64,000 nucleotides of DNA from an uncultured Victivallales bacterium (GTDB lineage Bacteria > Verrucomicrobiota > Lentisphaeria > Victivallales > UBA1829): the NCBI GenBank assembly GCA_944390795.1, contig CALXRI010000002.1, positions 1 to 64,000 of the forward strand. The letters are read 5' to 3'. The notes beneath the pieces were generated by a model, which saw only the letters and a list, made by a program, of their open reading frames with translations, made no database searches and was not told the DNA's origin. The position numbers and the translations under genes are program-made. Each line of letters opens with the position of its first letter. Positions within the stretch are counted from its first letter, which is position 1. Of the stretch, positions 8,213 through 16,956 are shown in pieces.

Positions 8213-10651
8213 TCAGGGGGTTCCGGAATTTCCTTCCGGCAATTTTTCCTTCCCGCGGATGATCCCGAAGACCTTCTGAGCTGCACTGTTTCCTGTCATG
8301 CGCCGGGCACCGAAAGGAAGCCGGGGCGGACGGGAATCTCCCCAGTAGAAATCCGTGATGTCATTCTCGCGTCTCTCCCGCTCAAGCGCAAGGAAGCGTC
8401 CCCAGCAGAGGAGCGCGTTCTCCGCACTCCGGCGGATGCCGCAGCTTCCGGCATGAAAGACGTTTCCCATCTGCAGCCACGCTTCCGGATATTCCAGCTT
8501 CGCCGCCCGCTGATAACAGCGGAATGCACTGCTGCCGTTGCCTCCCGCACGCAGGAGTTCCGCCGTCAGACAGAGCGCCTCCGGGGAGGAGGGCAGTTTT
8601 TTCAGCAGGGAAAGGGCCGCATTCCTGCCGGTGCTCATCAGCTGTTTCGCCTTCCGCAGCAATGCGGCCGGATTCCTGCCGGAAGTTGCCGCGCGGTCCA
8701 GATATTGCCTGCCCGGCTGCGGATTGAGGGAGACATATTTTCCATCCAGATAGAGACAGGCAAGAAGATATGCCGCGTCCGGACTGGACGAAGCCGCGCG
8801 TTTCAGACTGGCGACGGCCTCATTCACCGTTTTTTCCGTGGCATCCGGTTTGCGGAAATCCATGACACGCGCAAGGAATGCACATCCGCGCAGGAAATCA
8901 TATTCCGGACGGCCGCGCAGCGTCTCCAGGACATTGTCATGTCCGGTTTCCAGATACGTCCGGAGCGCAGGGGCGTCATCCGGCGACTCCACGGCATGGC
9001 GAAGAAGATAAAAAAGCGGATGTTCCCAGAGTTCCACAGGCTGGTTCTCAAAATCCTTTTTCACGGCCGTTCCGGAAAGCGTCTTCAGACGCAGGAGTTC
9101 CAGGCGGCACATCGGATGCGCCTGAATCTTCTCCTCCTCCAGCGCCCGGATCATCTCGCCGTATCTGCCGGGCGCCGCATTGTGCGCCAGGACGGCAAGC
9201 GCAGGCGGATAGTTCGCCTTCACAGCGTAATCCAGAAGCCCCGAAGCGTTTTTTGCGCCGTGAAGCGCGGCAAGCAGCGCAAGTTTCGGATTCCAGGCGA
9301 CATCCGGACTCCCGGAGAAATCCACCTTTCTGTTTTGGAGAAGCGCGCTCGTCACGCCGTCCGGCATCTGACAGTGGAAATGAGCCAGTTCCTCTTCCGA
9401 CAGCGGGGATTTGGATTTCACGCTGCGGCCCGAGGAATTTTTCTGCGCCTGAAGCATCATCAGATGCGTGGCAATCGCTTTCCCGTAACGGTATTTCACA
9501 CAGTTCTTCAGATAGTTTTCCGCCTTGCGGAGATCCTTTTTCACGCCGGCGCCGCGCAGATGACAGAGCGCAAGAAGATAACGTGCGGGAAGATGATTCT
9601 TCCGTTCGGCTTTTTCCAGAAGCTCGACGCCCTGCACGAAATCGGCGGTTTTTCCTTCTCCGTTCAGAAGACGCAGCGCCTGCGCATAAAGTTCATCGGG
9701 ATTCCGGCTCTTCCCGAGCTTGTCTGCCGGAAGCGCGGGATATTTTTCATACGGATAGGACTCCCGGGAAAGCGCGGGAAGATTCTCCAGATCCTCCAGA
9801 TGCTCGACCAGCGCGACGTCCGGTGCGGAAATTTCCCAGACGGTGCTGTTCTTCCGTCCCGCGCTGACGATGAAACCGATGCTGCGGATGGTGTCGCCCG
9901 GCACGGGATCATACAGTCCGCGGGTTGCGACATGAATCGTTTCTCCGTCCAGATTCAGGGCGCAGAAACGGCTGTTCTCATTGGAGGTGTCGAAGATGAT
10001 CCGGCAGTGAAAAAGCTCGAAGGGGCCGCGGGAACGCAGATCAGGAATCCGCAGGGGAATCTTTTTTTTCCGGTCTCTCTGAAAACTCCCCTGAAAACGC
10101 AGAAAGGTGGTGCGGCTGTAGATCAGGCGGTCGAGTTCATGCGCTTCCTGCTTGACGGAAAAAAAGGGGGAAATGAAATAAATGGCGCGGGCAAGATCCG
10201 TGATCCCGTAGAGATCCGGGGAAGCGAAGAGAAACAGTTCCATGCCGGGGTCCTGTTCCACGGGAAACTGGCGGAGACGGAATTCGACGACCAGATAACG
10301 GCGCGTCTTTTTCGCCGATTCCGTATCGCTTCTGAAGAGCTTGAGCTGCAGGGGATAGGCGACGGCTGCGACATCGGACTGTCTGGCGGCGTTTTTTCTC
10401 CTGCGCCCCTGCGCGCTTTGCGTCTGCACGCCCCAGAAGGAGAATCCGCTTTCAAGCGTCGGAGCGGACCCGTGAAAGGAGTAAACCGCGCCGAGCGGCG
10501 TGTCATACAGCTTCTTGACGCCGTTGCCCGGTTCCCATTCCCCGGTGATTTTCACAGGTTCATTGGAGACCGATTTCCGGTTTCTGACTTCCACGGCATC
10601 CGCCGCGGAACAGCAGAAAAGACACAGAGCCGCAAAAAAAACGCCGCGCAT
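8213..10651 (-). CDS. Exported Sel1/TPR-repeat protein
   Basis: 812-aa protein with a signal peptide (MRGVFFAALCLFCCSAADA). The first 320 residues form a beta-rich domain of unknown family, with strands such as RRYLVVEFRLRQF and FHCRIIFDTSNENSRFCAL. The remainder holds Sel1-like (TPR-related) repeats, clearest near LLNGEGKTADFVQGVELLEKA, YLLALCHLRGAGVKKDLRKAENYL and YLLACLYLDGKYVSLNPQPGRQYL. Sel1 repeats normally mediate protein-protein contacts. The start at 10651 has a GGGAGG ribosome site; an in-frame ATG 19 codons upstream would spoil the signal peptide. It converges with lepA. The specific function is unknown. Confidence 0.8.
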   Translation of the reverse strand: MRGVFFAALCLFCCSAADAVEVRNRKSVSNEPVKITGEWEPGNGVKKLYDTPLGAVYSFHGSAPTLESGFSFWGVQTQSAQGRRRKNAARQSDVAAVAYPLQLKLFRSDTESAKKTRRYLVVEFRLRQFPVEQDPGMELFLFASPDLYGITDLARAIYFISPFFSVKQEAHELDRLIYSRTTFLRFQGSFQRDRKKKIPLRIPDLRSRGPFELFHCRIIFDTSNENSRFCALNLDGETIHVATRGLYDPVPGDTIRSIGFIVSAGRKNSTVWEISAPDVALVEHLEDLENLPALSRESYPYEKYPALPADKLGKSRNPDELYAQALRLLNGEGKTADFVQGVELLEKAERKNHLPARYLLALCHLRGAGVKKDLRKAENYLKNCVKYRYGKAIATHLMMLQAQKNSSGRSVKSKSPLSEEELAHFHCQMPDGVTSALLQNRKVDFSGSPDVAWNPKLALLAALHGAKNASGLLDYAVKANYPPALAVLAHNAAPGRYGEMIRALEEEKIQAHPMCRLELLRLKTLSGTAVKKDFENQPVELWEHPLFYLLRHAVESPDDAPALRTYLETGHDNVLETLRGRPEYDFLRGCAFLARVMDFRKPDATEKTVNEAVASLKRAASSSPDAAYLLACLYLDGKYVSLNPQPGRQYLDRAATSGRNPAALLRKAKQLMSTGRNAALSLLKKLPSSPEALCLTAELLRAGGNGSSAFRCYQRAAKLEYPEAWLQMGNVFHAGSCGIRRSAENALLCWGRFLALERERRENDITDFYWGDSRPPRLPFGARRMTGNSAAQKVFGIIRGKEKLPEGNSGTP

Positions 10652-10948
10652 CGCCTTCCGTCCTCCCTTTTTTTGAAAATACAATAACACGCAGGGAGTC
10701 ACTTTCAATCAAAGGGAGGCGCATTTTTCCGGAAAAACGTCAGCGCGAGCCGCGCGCGAGCTTGCGTGAAACCCCGCCTTCCACAATGAACGTCCGTCCG
10801 GTGTGGAAGGCGGCCTTATTTCTCCAAACAGCTCTTTCCCCTCCCGGGAAACAGGGGATATGCTTTCTCCCGGAAGAGGCTGTGCAGATCCGTTTTCTCC
10901 GAATCCGCTCCGGAAAGAGAGATGCGGTTTTCATTCAGAAGAAAGGAT
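10652..10948. other. Intergenic stretch without a gene
   Basis: About 300 bases between two minus-strand genes. The only clear structure is the long perfect hairpin at 10774-10813 listed separately. The part next to 10651 should hold the promoter of the Sel1 gene, but I could not pick a convincing -35/-10 pair. Short plus-strand frames here lack a ribosome site and have no recognisable protein character. Confidence 0.4.
10774..10813. repeat. Perfect 12-bp inverted repeat (hairpin)
   Basis: CCGCCTTCCACA (10774-10785) is exactly complementary to TGTGGAAGGCGG (10802-10813), with a 16-nt loop. It lies downstream of the minus-strand GDPD gene, so it may end that transcript, but the run after the stem on the minus strand has only three T, so it is not a standard intrinsic terminator. 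On the plus strand it is followed by CCTTATTTCT. Its function is open. Confidence 0.6.
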
Positions 10949-11728
10949 TTACATACTTCGGCCGAGCAAACGGCACATTCTGTGAGGCTGGTTCGTCAGA
11001 ATGCCTTCGGCTCCGATGGATTGCAGACGAAGCATTTCCGCAGGAGCATCCGTAAAAAAGACATTGCCGCGCAATCCCAGTTCACGCATCCGGAGGAAGG
11101 CGTCTGCATCCGTGAACTCCCGGACAGGCTGTACGAAACGGCATCCGTCCGCCTCCCGGCAAAGCTTCAGATTCTCCGGCAGGGAGCGTTCCCTCCAGCC
11201 GCGTGTCGTGCAAAGCTCAATATCGGGATCAATGGCCCGCACCCGGGCGGCCAGGTCCGGACAAACGGTGAAATAACCGCGGTCATACATGTCATAACGA
11301 CGGAAGAGACGGCAGATTTCAACGAGAAGCGCATCCGTTTTCGCATAAAGCTGAATGTTCATTGCGGCCTTGTCGCGGAATTCGGAAAGAATTTCCTCAA
11401 AGGTCGGAATTTCCATGACCTCATAAACGGGAGCCTCCCGGCGCATGCCCTGCAGCCAGAAGGAGAAGTTCAGTTTTTTCAATTCATCCAGCGAATGCTC
11501 CTCGGGCATGCCGCGCCCGTCGCTGGTGCGGTCAATCGTTTCGTCATGAAGCAGGACGGGAACTCCGTCGGCAGTTCCGCGAAGATCAAACTCGATCATG
11601 TCCGCGCCCGCCTCGACGGCCTTCCGCATGGCGTGCGCGGTGTTTTCCGGAAATTCAAAAGAGGCGCCGCGATGCGCGGTAATCATGAAACGGCCGCGGT
11701 CGCTGTATAATTCCGTCAGAGTCTTCAT
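10949..11728 (-). CDS. Glycerophosphodiester phosphodiesterase family protein
   Basis: Cytoplasmic GDPD-fold enzyme of 259 aa (UgpQ-like), which in this family hydrolyses glycerophosphodiesters to glycerol-3-phosphate and an alcohol. Motifs: ITAHRGASFEFPENTAHAMRKA (the HRG and EN pair), then MIEFDLRGTADGVPVLLHDETIDRTSDG with the metal-binding E-x-D and catalytic HD. The middle MNIQLYAKTD replaces the usual NIELK, so the third metal ligand may differ. A fitting C-terminal end is GILTNQPHRM. It lies 55 nt downstream of a sugar isomerase-like gene on the same strand, so the two probably form an operon. The substrate could be another phosphodiester. Confidence 0.85.
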   Translation of the reverse strand: MKTLTELYSDRGRFMITAHRGASFEFPENTAHAMRKAVEAGADMIEFDLRGTADGVPVLLHDETIDRTSDGRGMPEEHSLDELKKLNFSFWLQGMRREAPVYEVMEIPTFEEILSEFRDKAAMNIQLYAKTDALLVEICRLFRRYDMYDRGYFTVCPDLAARVRAIDPDIELCTTRGWRERSLPENLKLCREADGCRFVQPVREFTDADAFLRMRELGLRGNVFFTDAPAEMLRLQSIGAEGILTNQPHRMCRLLGRSM

Positions 11729-11783
11729 ACTTGTCGTTTTTCCCCGGAGACAGCGGGATCTGCGTCCCGGGGATGCTCCGGAA

Positions 11784-12545
11784 TTATTTGAAAATCGCCT
11801 TCAATGCGTCGGCGCTGACCTTCAGATCAAGAAGCGGTTCCCGCAGATGGGTGTCATGCTCGATCAGCACCCATTTGTCATAGCCGCAGCGCCTGAGCTC
11901 TTCGCCCGCCGCGGCGAAATCAAATCCTGCGTTGCCCGCGCCGAGTTCGCAGAAGCGGAGGCGTTCAGTCCAGCGGTCCAGTCCGAGCGAAGCGTCCTTG
12001 ATGAAAATATCCTTGAAGTGAACGCTGACGATCCGGTCATGGTATTTGCGGATGACTTCCACATTGTCGCCGAACGCGCCGGCAAGATGTCCGACATCAA
12101 GAAGAAGATACGCGCCGGGGACAGCCTTGAGGAAATCCTCCAGCTCCTGCTGGCTCTCAATCCGGGAACCGAGATGATTGTGAAGCGCAGCCTTCAGTCC
12201 GAAACGCGCGGCGGCCTGAACGAATTTGTTTGCGCGGCGGCAGAAGACATCGAAATCGACATCGCGTCCTGAAGATCCCGGAGTGAGCCAGACATACTCC
12301 TTTCCAAGAGCCGCGGTATATTCCATGCCGAGCGCAATCTGATTGCCCGCCACACGGCAGGTGGCGAAATCCATCCGCATTCTCCGGTAAGCCGCGGCCT
12401 TGTAGACGGCATCCGCCGCATCACATACTTCCAGGCGTTCCGTTCCGTCAAGGCCGATCGACTGGAGCTCCTCCAGTCTCATCGTAATGTCGTAACAGGC
12501 GCCTTCCCAGACGTTCATCCCATAATCCGCAACACCGAATTTCAT
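11784..12545 (-). CDS. Sugar phosphate isomerase/epimerase-type TIM barrel
   Basis: 253-aa protein of the xylose-isomerase-like / AP endonuclease-2 superfamily (IolE/IolH-like). Metal-ligand and barrel motifs are visible: KAALHNHLGSRI, AYLLLDVGHLAG, IVSVHFKDIF and, near the end, WVLIEHDTHL. These enzymes isomerise, epimerise or dehydrate sugars and inositols; the exact substrate cannot be read from the sequence. I chose the ATG at 12545 because it is preceded by GGGGAG at a good distance and the fold starts with KFGVADYGMN; an upstream in-frame start adds 15 residues. It precedes the GDPD gene in a two-gene unit. Confidence 0.82.
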   Translation of the reverse strand: MKFGVADYGMNVWEGACYDITMRLEELQSIGLDGTERLEVCDAADAVYKAAAYRRMRMDFATCRVAGNQIALGMEYTAALGKEYVWLTPGSSGRDVDFDVFCRRANKFVQAAARFGLKAALHNHLGSRIESQQELEDFLKAVPGAYLLLDVGHLAGAFGDNVEVIRKYHDRIVSVHFKDIFIKDASLGLDRWTERLRFCELGAGNAGFDFAAAGEELRRCGYDKWVLIEHDTHLREPLLDLKVSADALKAIFK

Positions 12546-12759
12546 TTCCGAATTCTCCCCTATGATTGCAAAGTTGTGTTCTCCGGACAATTTAGTTTTT
12601 CTACGGCATTTTGCAAGTTCCCTCTTCAGAAAAAGTTGTATTCTTTCACCGGAAGGAAGCGGAGAAAGTCAGAAAAAACAAGGTTTTCCAAAGAGTGCAG
12701 ACTTGTCTTCTTCCCCCTGTTTTCCCCACTGAAAAAATCGAGACGGGAAAAGCCGCACT

Positions 12760-12789
12760 GCCGGGAGGCGGCATCACTCCGCCTCCGGC
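12760..12789 (-). terminator. Possible terminator of the 219-aa lipoprotein gene
   Basis: GC-rich inverted repeat, 12760-12771 with 12779-12789 (11 paired bases, one bulged G, 7-nt loop). Read on the minus strand it lies about 45 nt after the lipoprotein stop and is followed, after a short gap, by CTTTTCCC. The T-run is short, so the strength is uncertain. Confidence 0.4.
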
Positions 12790-12832
12790 GCATCGGCACG
12801 GCTGAATCAGGCGGGAAAACGGGTGAAACAGA

Positions 12833-13492
12833 TTATTTTCTCTGCTGTGCCGCGGTCTGTTTCCGGACCAGCGGATAAACATTTTTGTCCAGCTGATATT
12901 TCCCGCTCTTCAGAAATTCCTGAAGTTCCGCCGTGGAATTCAGCACGAGCGAGTCGGATGACAGTTTCACTTTCGGATCGACGGGGATCCAGGCATTCCG
13001 TTTATTCAAGTGAGCCGCACCGCTTCCGCTTTCCGGCTGCGCGGCAAAGGAAATAAAGCGCAGTTCATATCCATAGGCATTCTCCGTCAGCTGCATCAGA
13101 TAATACACGGGTCTGAGCATCCAGAGCGCGGACACATTGCGCTCCGCTTCAAGCAGAAGCCGTCCGGTGTCGACGGTGGCAGCAAGGAAATATTTTTCCC
13201 CGATTTTCAGGAACATTCCGCCCAGAGGCGCCCAGGTTCCATGAAAGTTTTCCTGCTTTTTATCGGGGATCTGGACGATCTGAATCCGGACGGAGTTCCC
13301 TTTTATCTTGTTCGGCATCACCGTGATTTCATAACGATCCGAACCCGTCACGCAGCTCCACGCGCCGAGAAAGCGCTCCGGAGAGACGGCGGCGTTCCGG
13401 TCGACGGGCGGATACATTGTCGGAGTGACGGAACATCCGGCAAGAAAGAGCGTCGCAAGGGCGCCGGACAGGGAAAGCAGTTTTCCGAACAT
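12833..13492 (-). CDS. Hypothetical lipoprotein
   Basis: 219-aa lipoprotein with a clean signal and lipobox (LATLFLAGC, lipidated Cys20). The mature part is beta-rich and lipocalin-like in appearance: RFLGAWSCVTGSDRYEITVMP, then FHGTWAPLGGMFLKIGEKYFLAATVD and VYYLMQLTENAYGYELRFISF. I do not recognise a named family. The start is supported by a strong AAAGGAGG site five bases before the ATG. A TATGAT hexamer lies about 30 bases upstream of the start and may be its -10 box. The gene is flanked by an AraC regulator on the same strand, which might or might not control it. Confidence 0.8.
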   Translation of the reverse strand: MFGKLLSLSGALATLFLAGCSVTPTMYPPVDRNAAVSPERFLGAWSCVTGSDRYEITVMPNKIKGNSVRIQIVQIPDKKQENFHGTWAPLGGMFLKIGEKYFLAATVDTGRLLLEAERNVSALWMLRPVYYLMQLTENAYGYELRFISFAAQPESGSGAAHLNKRNAWIPVDPKVKLSSDSLVLNSTAELQEFLKSGKYQLDKNVYPLVRKQTAAQQRK

Positions 13493-13587
13493 GGCAGCCT
13501 CCTTTTGTTATCTTCTTGTATCATAGCATTCCATTCCCCTCTTTTAAAGTAAGGAAACTGCATATTTCGGAAAAAAGAAGCTGATTA

Positions 13588-14442
13588 TCAGATTTTTAAA
13601 AAAACGGCGCGGTACTGACGGGGAGAAAAACCGATCACGGACTTGAAGCGGCGGCTGAAATGAAAGGGATCCTGATATCCCATCATTTCGGAGATTTCCG
13701 CAACACTCATACTGGTTTCCGCCAGCAGCTCGGCGGCTTTGTTCAGGCGCAGCTTGTCGATGTAAAGTTTCGGCAGAACGCCGAAAAGATTCTCAAATAC
13801 GCGCCGGAACTGATCGTCGCTCATATTGCAGTATTCCGCCATATCGGCAATACTCCACCATTTTTCAGGATTCTCGCGGATCTGGGCGACCAGTTCATTG
13901 ATTTGCGGATAGCGGTCTGGACGCATCTGCGCCGTGCGGCGGTCGTAAAGTTCCATCAGGATTTTCTGCAGAGCGAAATTCGCCTTGATCTGAGAATGGT
14001 CGGACGGCTCCGTCGCAAGTTCGATCACGGGAAGCAGGCGGTGCGAAAGCCCGAGATCATAAACCCCGTCCCGGATTACACCGCTTTTCTGCAGCATGAC
14101 GGCGAGTTCCCCGGTAAAATTGACGGTGTCTTCGGTGTAGTATTCCCCTTCAAGGCCGCCGTAATAATGCACGGTGTCCGGAGTGATGACAACGCACTGG
14201 CCGGGATGTATCTCCACCGCGGGCGACTCCGGCCGCCAGAAAACGCCTTTCCCGTCGGTCATGTGCGAAATGGAGAAAAACTCAAATTTCCGGGGATTCT
14301 CCCGCCCCCAGGAGAGCGGCCGCCCCGGACTGCGTCCGCGTCCGTAGCGGAAAATCCAGAGCCCGTAATTCCGGTGGACGGGCCGCATCCGCAAGGCGGG
14401 AAGCCGGTGAACGGAGACGGCGTTTTTTTCCCGGGGATCCAT
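13588..14442 (-). CDS. AraC-family transcriptional regulator
   Basis: 284-aa regulator. The N-terminal part is a cupin-like AraC sensing domain (RPLSWGRENPRKFEFFSISHMTDGKG at the beginning, VITPDTVHYYGG later). The C-terminal 100 residues contain the two helix-turn-helix units, with WSIADMAEYCNMSDDQFRRVFENLFG and AAELLAETSMSVAEISEMMGYQDPFHFSRRFK, ending with GFSPRQYRAVF. The ligand is unknown; these cupin AraC proteins often sense sugars. Its ATG directly abuts the stop of the tail-specific protease gene (TAAATG), suggesting a shared transcript with translational coupling, an odd pairing without an obvious functional link. Confidence 0.9.
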   Translation of the reverse strand: MDPREKNAVSVHRLPALRMRPVHRNYGLWIFRYGRGRSPGRPLSWGRENPRKFEFFSISHMTDGKGVFWRPESPAVEIHPGQCVVITPDTVHYYGGLEGEYYTEDTVNFTGELAVMLQKSGVIRDGVYDLGLSHRLLPVIELATEPSDHSQIKANFALQKILMELYDRRTAQMRPDRYPQINELVAQIRENPEKWWSIADMAEYCNMSDDQFRRVFENLFGVLPKLYIDKLRLNKAAELLAETSMSVAEISEMMGYQDPFHFSRRFKSVIGFSPRQYRAVFLKI

Positions 14443-16620
14443 TTACGGCTGTTTCGCCGCTGTTATTGCGCCCGCGGGTCTGCCGGTCAGAGAGACATAA
14501 TCCGCAACAACGTTCAGGGTTTCATCCAGGTAAAGATCCTTGATTTCCTTCCTGGAGGCGGATTTTTCATCCGGCACGGAATCAAGGCGCATCAGCTTTT
14601 CCTGTTCGTCGTGAAGCTTCTTTTCCGCAAGGTACTCCTCCCAGCGTTTTTCAAGATTCAGCGAAACATATTTGCGATCCCTGATTTTGCGGAACGTTTC
14701 AATGTCCTTTTTCAGGAGAGCGAATTCGGGATTGCTGCGGACACGGAGTTCGGAACGTTCGCGCAGAACGGGGATCAGATTCGGCAGCGCAGGATCGAAA
14801 ACGCGATAGGAAAGCGGCTGAATCGTATCCCAGGCCATGGCATGAGGAAGTTTTTCCTCGCCGATGTCCATGGTATCCGAGAAGGACGGATAGACAATGT
14901 CGGGCGTAACGCCTTTCAGCTGCGTCGACTCCCCGTTGATCCTGTAGAATTTCGCGCTGGTCAGCTTGATGGAGCCGACAGGCACTTTGGCGCCGAGAAA
15001 CGCCGTGTATTTTTCCAGTTCGATCACACGCTGCACGGTTCCTTTTCCATGTGTCTTCGAGTCGCCGAGAACAATGCCGCGCTGATGATCCTTGATCGCC
15101 CCGGCGAAGATCTCGGCGGCGGACGCGCTGAAGCGGTTGGTCAGAACCGCCAGGGGGCCGCCGTACAGAATCCTTCCGCCGTCATTGTCCTCATCCACGC
15201 TCCGGCCTTTGATGTCCTTGACCTGCACCACGGGGCCGTCCTTGATGAAAAGCCCGGTCAATGTCACGGCTTCCAGCAGACTGCCTCCTCCATTGGAGCG
15301 CAGATCCATCACCAGCCCGTCAAGCGGCGCCTTCGCCGTAAACTCCTTGAGAAGATTCACGACATCGCGCGTGGAGCTCTTGTAATTGCGGTCGCCGCGC
15401 CATGCGGCATCGAAGTCGATATAGAACGAGGGAAGCGTAATCACGCCGATCCGGAGCTTCTTTCCGTTCTGCGTAATTTCATGTATCTTGCCGGAAGCTT
15501 CGGATTCCTTCAGACGGACCTTCTCGCGCTTCAGCGTAATGACTGTCGGCACCGCGGCGGCGCCTTTGGATGCTTCAAGGACCGTCAGGGACACTTTCGT
15601 ATTCTCCTTGCCGCGGATGTGTTCCACAACCTGGGATACGGGCATGTCGAGAATATCCACCGGTTCGGAATTTTCCTGTGCGACGGCAATGATCCTGTCT
15701 TCCGCCTTCAGACGTCCGTCCACATCGGCGGGACCGCCGGGAATGATTCGCACGATTTTCGTATAGCCGTCCTCATTGGTCAGAAGCGCGCCGATGCCGA
15801 CAAGGGAGAGCTTCATTCCGATGTTGAAATCCTCTTCCGTCCGCGGCGACATGTATTCCGAATGCGGATCATAAATACGCGTCAGACTGGAAAGATAGAC
15901 CTCCAGGATCTCAACAGGCTTCATATTCCGGTAGAACTGGACGAACTGTTCGACACGCTGCTGCATGCGTTCCTCGGGCGATTTCTGAGGCGGCAGTTTT
16001 ACGGACGTCTTCGAAGAAGCCGCGACGGAGGTCTTCTCCGAAGGAGTGTTTTTTTCCGCCTCCTGCTTCTTCGCGAGCTCCATGAGCTTCAGAAGAATCA
16101 GATCATTCTTGATCTTTTTGCCCCAGAGCTGCTCCAGTTCCGCCCGGTTCGCCGGCCAGGGGGCTTTGGAACGGTTCACCTCGAACACTTCGTCCGTATG
16201 GAGATCCGGTTTTTTCTTCAGGGCGGCGGCTGTGAATTCCTCATATTCGCCCAGGCGTTTCACAAACAGCTTGAACACGTCAAAGGCAAACTGCACCTTG
16301 CCGGAACGGATCTGTGCGCCGAGCTTGTCCCGCTGCGGTTCAAATGATTGAATGTCGGCCGCGGTGAAAAACATGCGCGTCGGGTCCAGCGCCTTGAAAT
16401 AATCGTCAAAGAGCTGGGCTGAAATCTCTTCGTTTATCTGCTGCTGATTGTAATGGGAATTCGCGATCAGATAGGCGGCGGCGCGGGAAATCGTCGCCAT
16501 CTCCGGCGTCTGGCGGTATTTGTCCGGAGTCTGCGGGGCGTCCGCGCCGGAGAGAGCGGAAGACCATAAACACAGCGCAGCGGCCGTCAGAAAAAAACGT
16601 AAAAAATTCTTTTGCTGCAT
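14443..16620 (-). CDS. prc: Carboxy-terminal (tail-specific) processing protease
   Basis: Periplasmic S41A serine protease of 725 aa, the family that trims or degrades proteins from their C-termini and controls peptidoglycan endopeptidases in E. coli. A signal peptide (LRFFLTAAALCLWSSALSGA) is followed by the N-terminal TSP domain, a PDZ domain (about 250-350: MKLSLVGIGALLTNEDGYTKI and GGPADVDGRLKAEDRI), the S41 core with the catalytic serine near residue 498 (NRFSASAAEIFAG) and lysine near 525 (THGKGTVQ), and the C-terminal DUF3340-like region. The domain order matches E. coli Prc. It is divergent from the LysR gene, with 336 bases between. Confidence 0.94.
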   Translation of the reverse strand: MQQKNFLRFFLTAAALCLWSSALSGADAPQTPDKYRQTPEMATISRAAAYLIANSHYNQQQINEEISAQLFDDYFKALDPTRMFFTAADIQSFEPQRDKLGAQIRSGKVQFAFDVFKLFVKRLGEYEEFTAAALKKKPDLHTDEVFEVNRSKAPWPANRAELEQLWGKKIKNDLILLKLMELAKKQEAEKNTPSEKTSVAASSKTSVKLPPQKSPEERMQQRVEQFVQFYRNMKPVEILEVYLSSLTRIYDPHSEYMSPRTEEDFNIGMKLSLVGIGALLTNEDGYTKIVRIIPGGPADVDGRLKAEDRIIAVAQENSEPVDILDMPVSQVVEHIRGKENTKVSLTVLEASKGAAAVPTVITLKREKVRLKESEASGKIHEITQNGKKLRIGVITLPSFYIDFDAAWRGDRNYKSSTRDVVNLLKEFTAKAPLDGLVMDLRSNGGGSLLEAVTLTGLFIKDGPVVQVKDIKGRSVDEDNDGGRILYGGPLAVLTNRFSASAAEIFAGAIKDHQRGIVLGDSKTHGKGTVQRVIELEKYTAFLGAKVPVGSIKLTSAKFYRINGESTQLKGVTPDIVYPSFSDTMDIGEEKLPHAMAWDTIQPLSYRVFDPALPNLIPVLRERSELRVRSNPEFALLKKDIETFRKIRDRKYVSLNLEKRWEEYLAEKKLHDEQEKLMRLDSVPDEKSASRKEIKDLYLDETLNVVADYVSLTGRPAGAITAAKQP

Positions 16621-16956
16621 GGCGTTACCTCATCCTTTTTCAGCTTTCATTGAAGATCAAGGGTCGTAAGATACACCCTCTTCGCCGGATTTTCCAACCC
16701 TGTTTCTTTTAGACACGGCAAAAAAGAGAAGGATTCATCAAAACAGCGGGATTGCGGATTATTTTGAAAAAAAAGAGGGAATCACCCTCTTCCCATCCGC
16801 AAAAAGAGCGGAAAACTTTCTTCCTCACGGGCAGCAAGATTTGCATTTCCGGATTCCGCGCTTATCTTTTTCGGAAAATCAAAAAACATCCGAAATGCTC
16901 CCGGGGAGGACAGCCGGGCCGGAAGGTTTTCGGAAAAGCCGCATAACGGAGTTGTC
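16621..16956. promoter_or_regulatory. Divergent intergenic region prc/LysR
   Basis: 336 bases separating divergent starts; it must hold both promoters, but no clear consensus pair stands out. It contains the minus-strand terminator-like hairpin at 16765-16791 (listed separately) about 145 bases upstream of the prc start. A 64-codon plus-strand frame here (16752-16946) is low complexity (Lys/Arg-rich) and has no ribosome site, so I do not call it. Confidence 0.4.
16765..16791 (-). terminator. Terminator-like hairpin with T8 on the minus strand, between divergent genes
   Basis: On the minus strand AAGAGGG, a 5-nt loop and CCCTCTT are followed by a run of eight or more T. No minus-strand gene lies to its right, so it either ends a short RNA started inside the LysR gene region or acts as an attenuator in the prc leader. 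Confidence 0.5.

Noticed and set aside
8453-10687. Plus-strand open frame of 744 codons opposite the Sel1 gene
   Set aside because: Antisense shadow rich in Arg, Gly and His; the minus strand has a signal peptide and Sel1 repeats.
13660-16347. Plus-strand open frame of 895 codons opposite AraC and prc
   Set aside because: Mirror of the prc reading frame with no recognisable motifs; prc has a full set of protease motifs.
16752-16946. 64-codon plus-strand frame before the LysR gene
   Set aside because: Lys/Arg-rich, contains the A-run and hairpin of a terminator-like element, no ribosome site.
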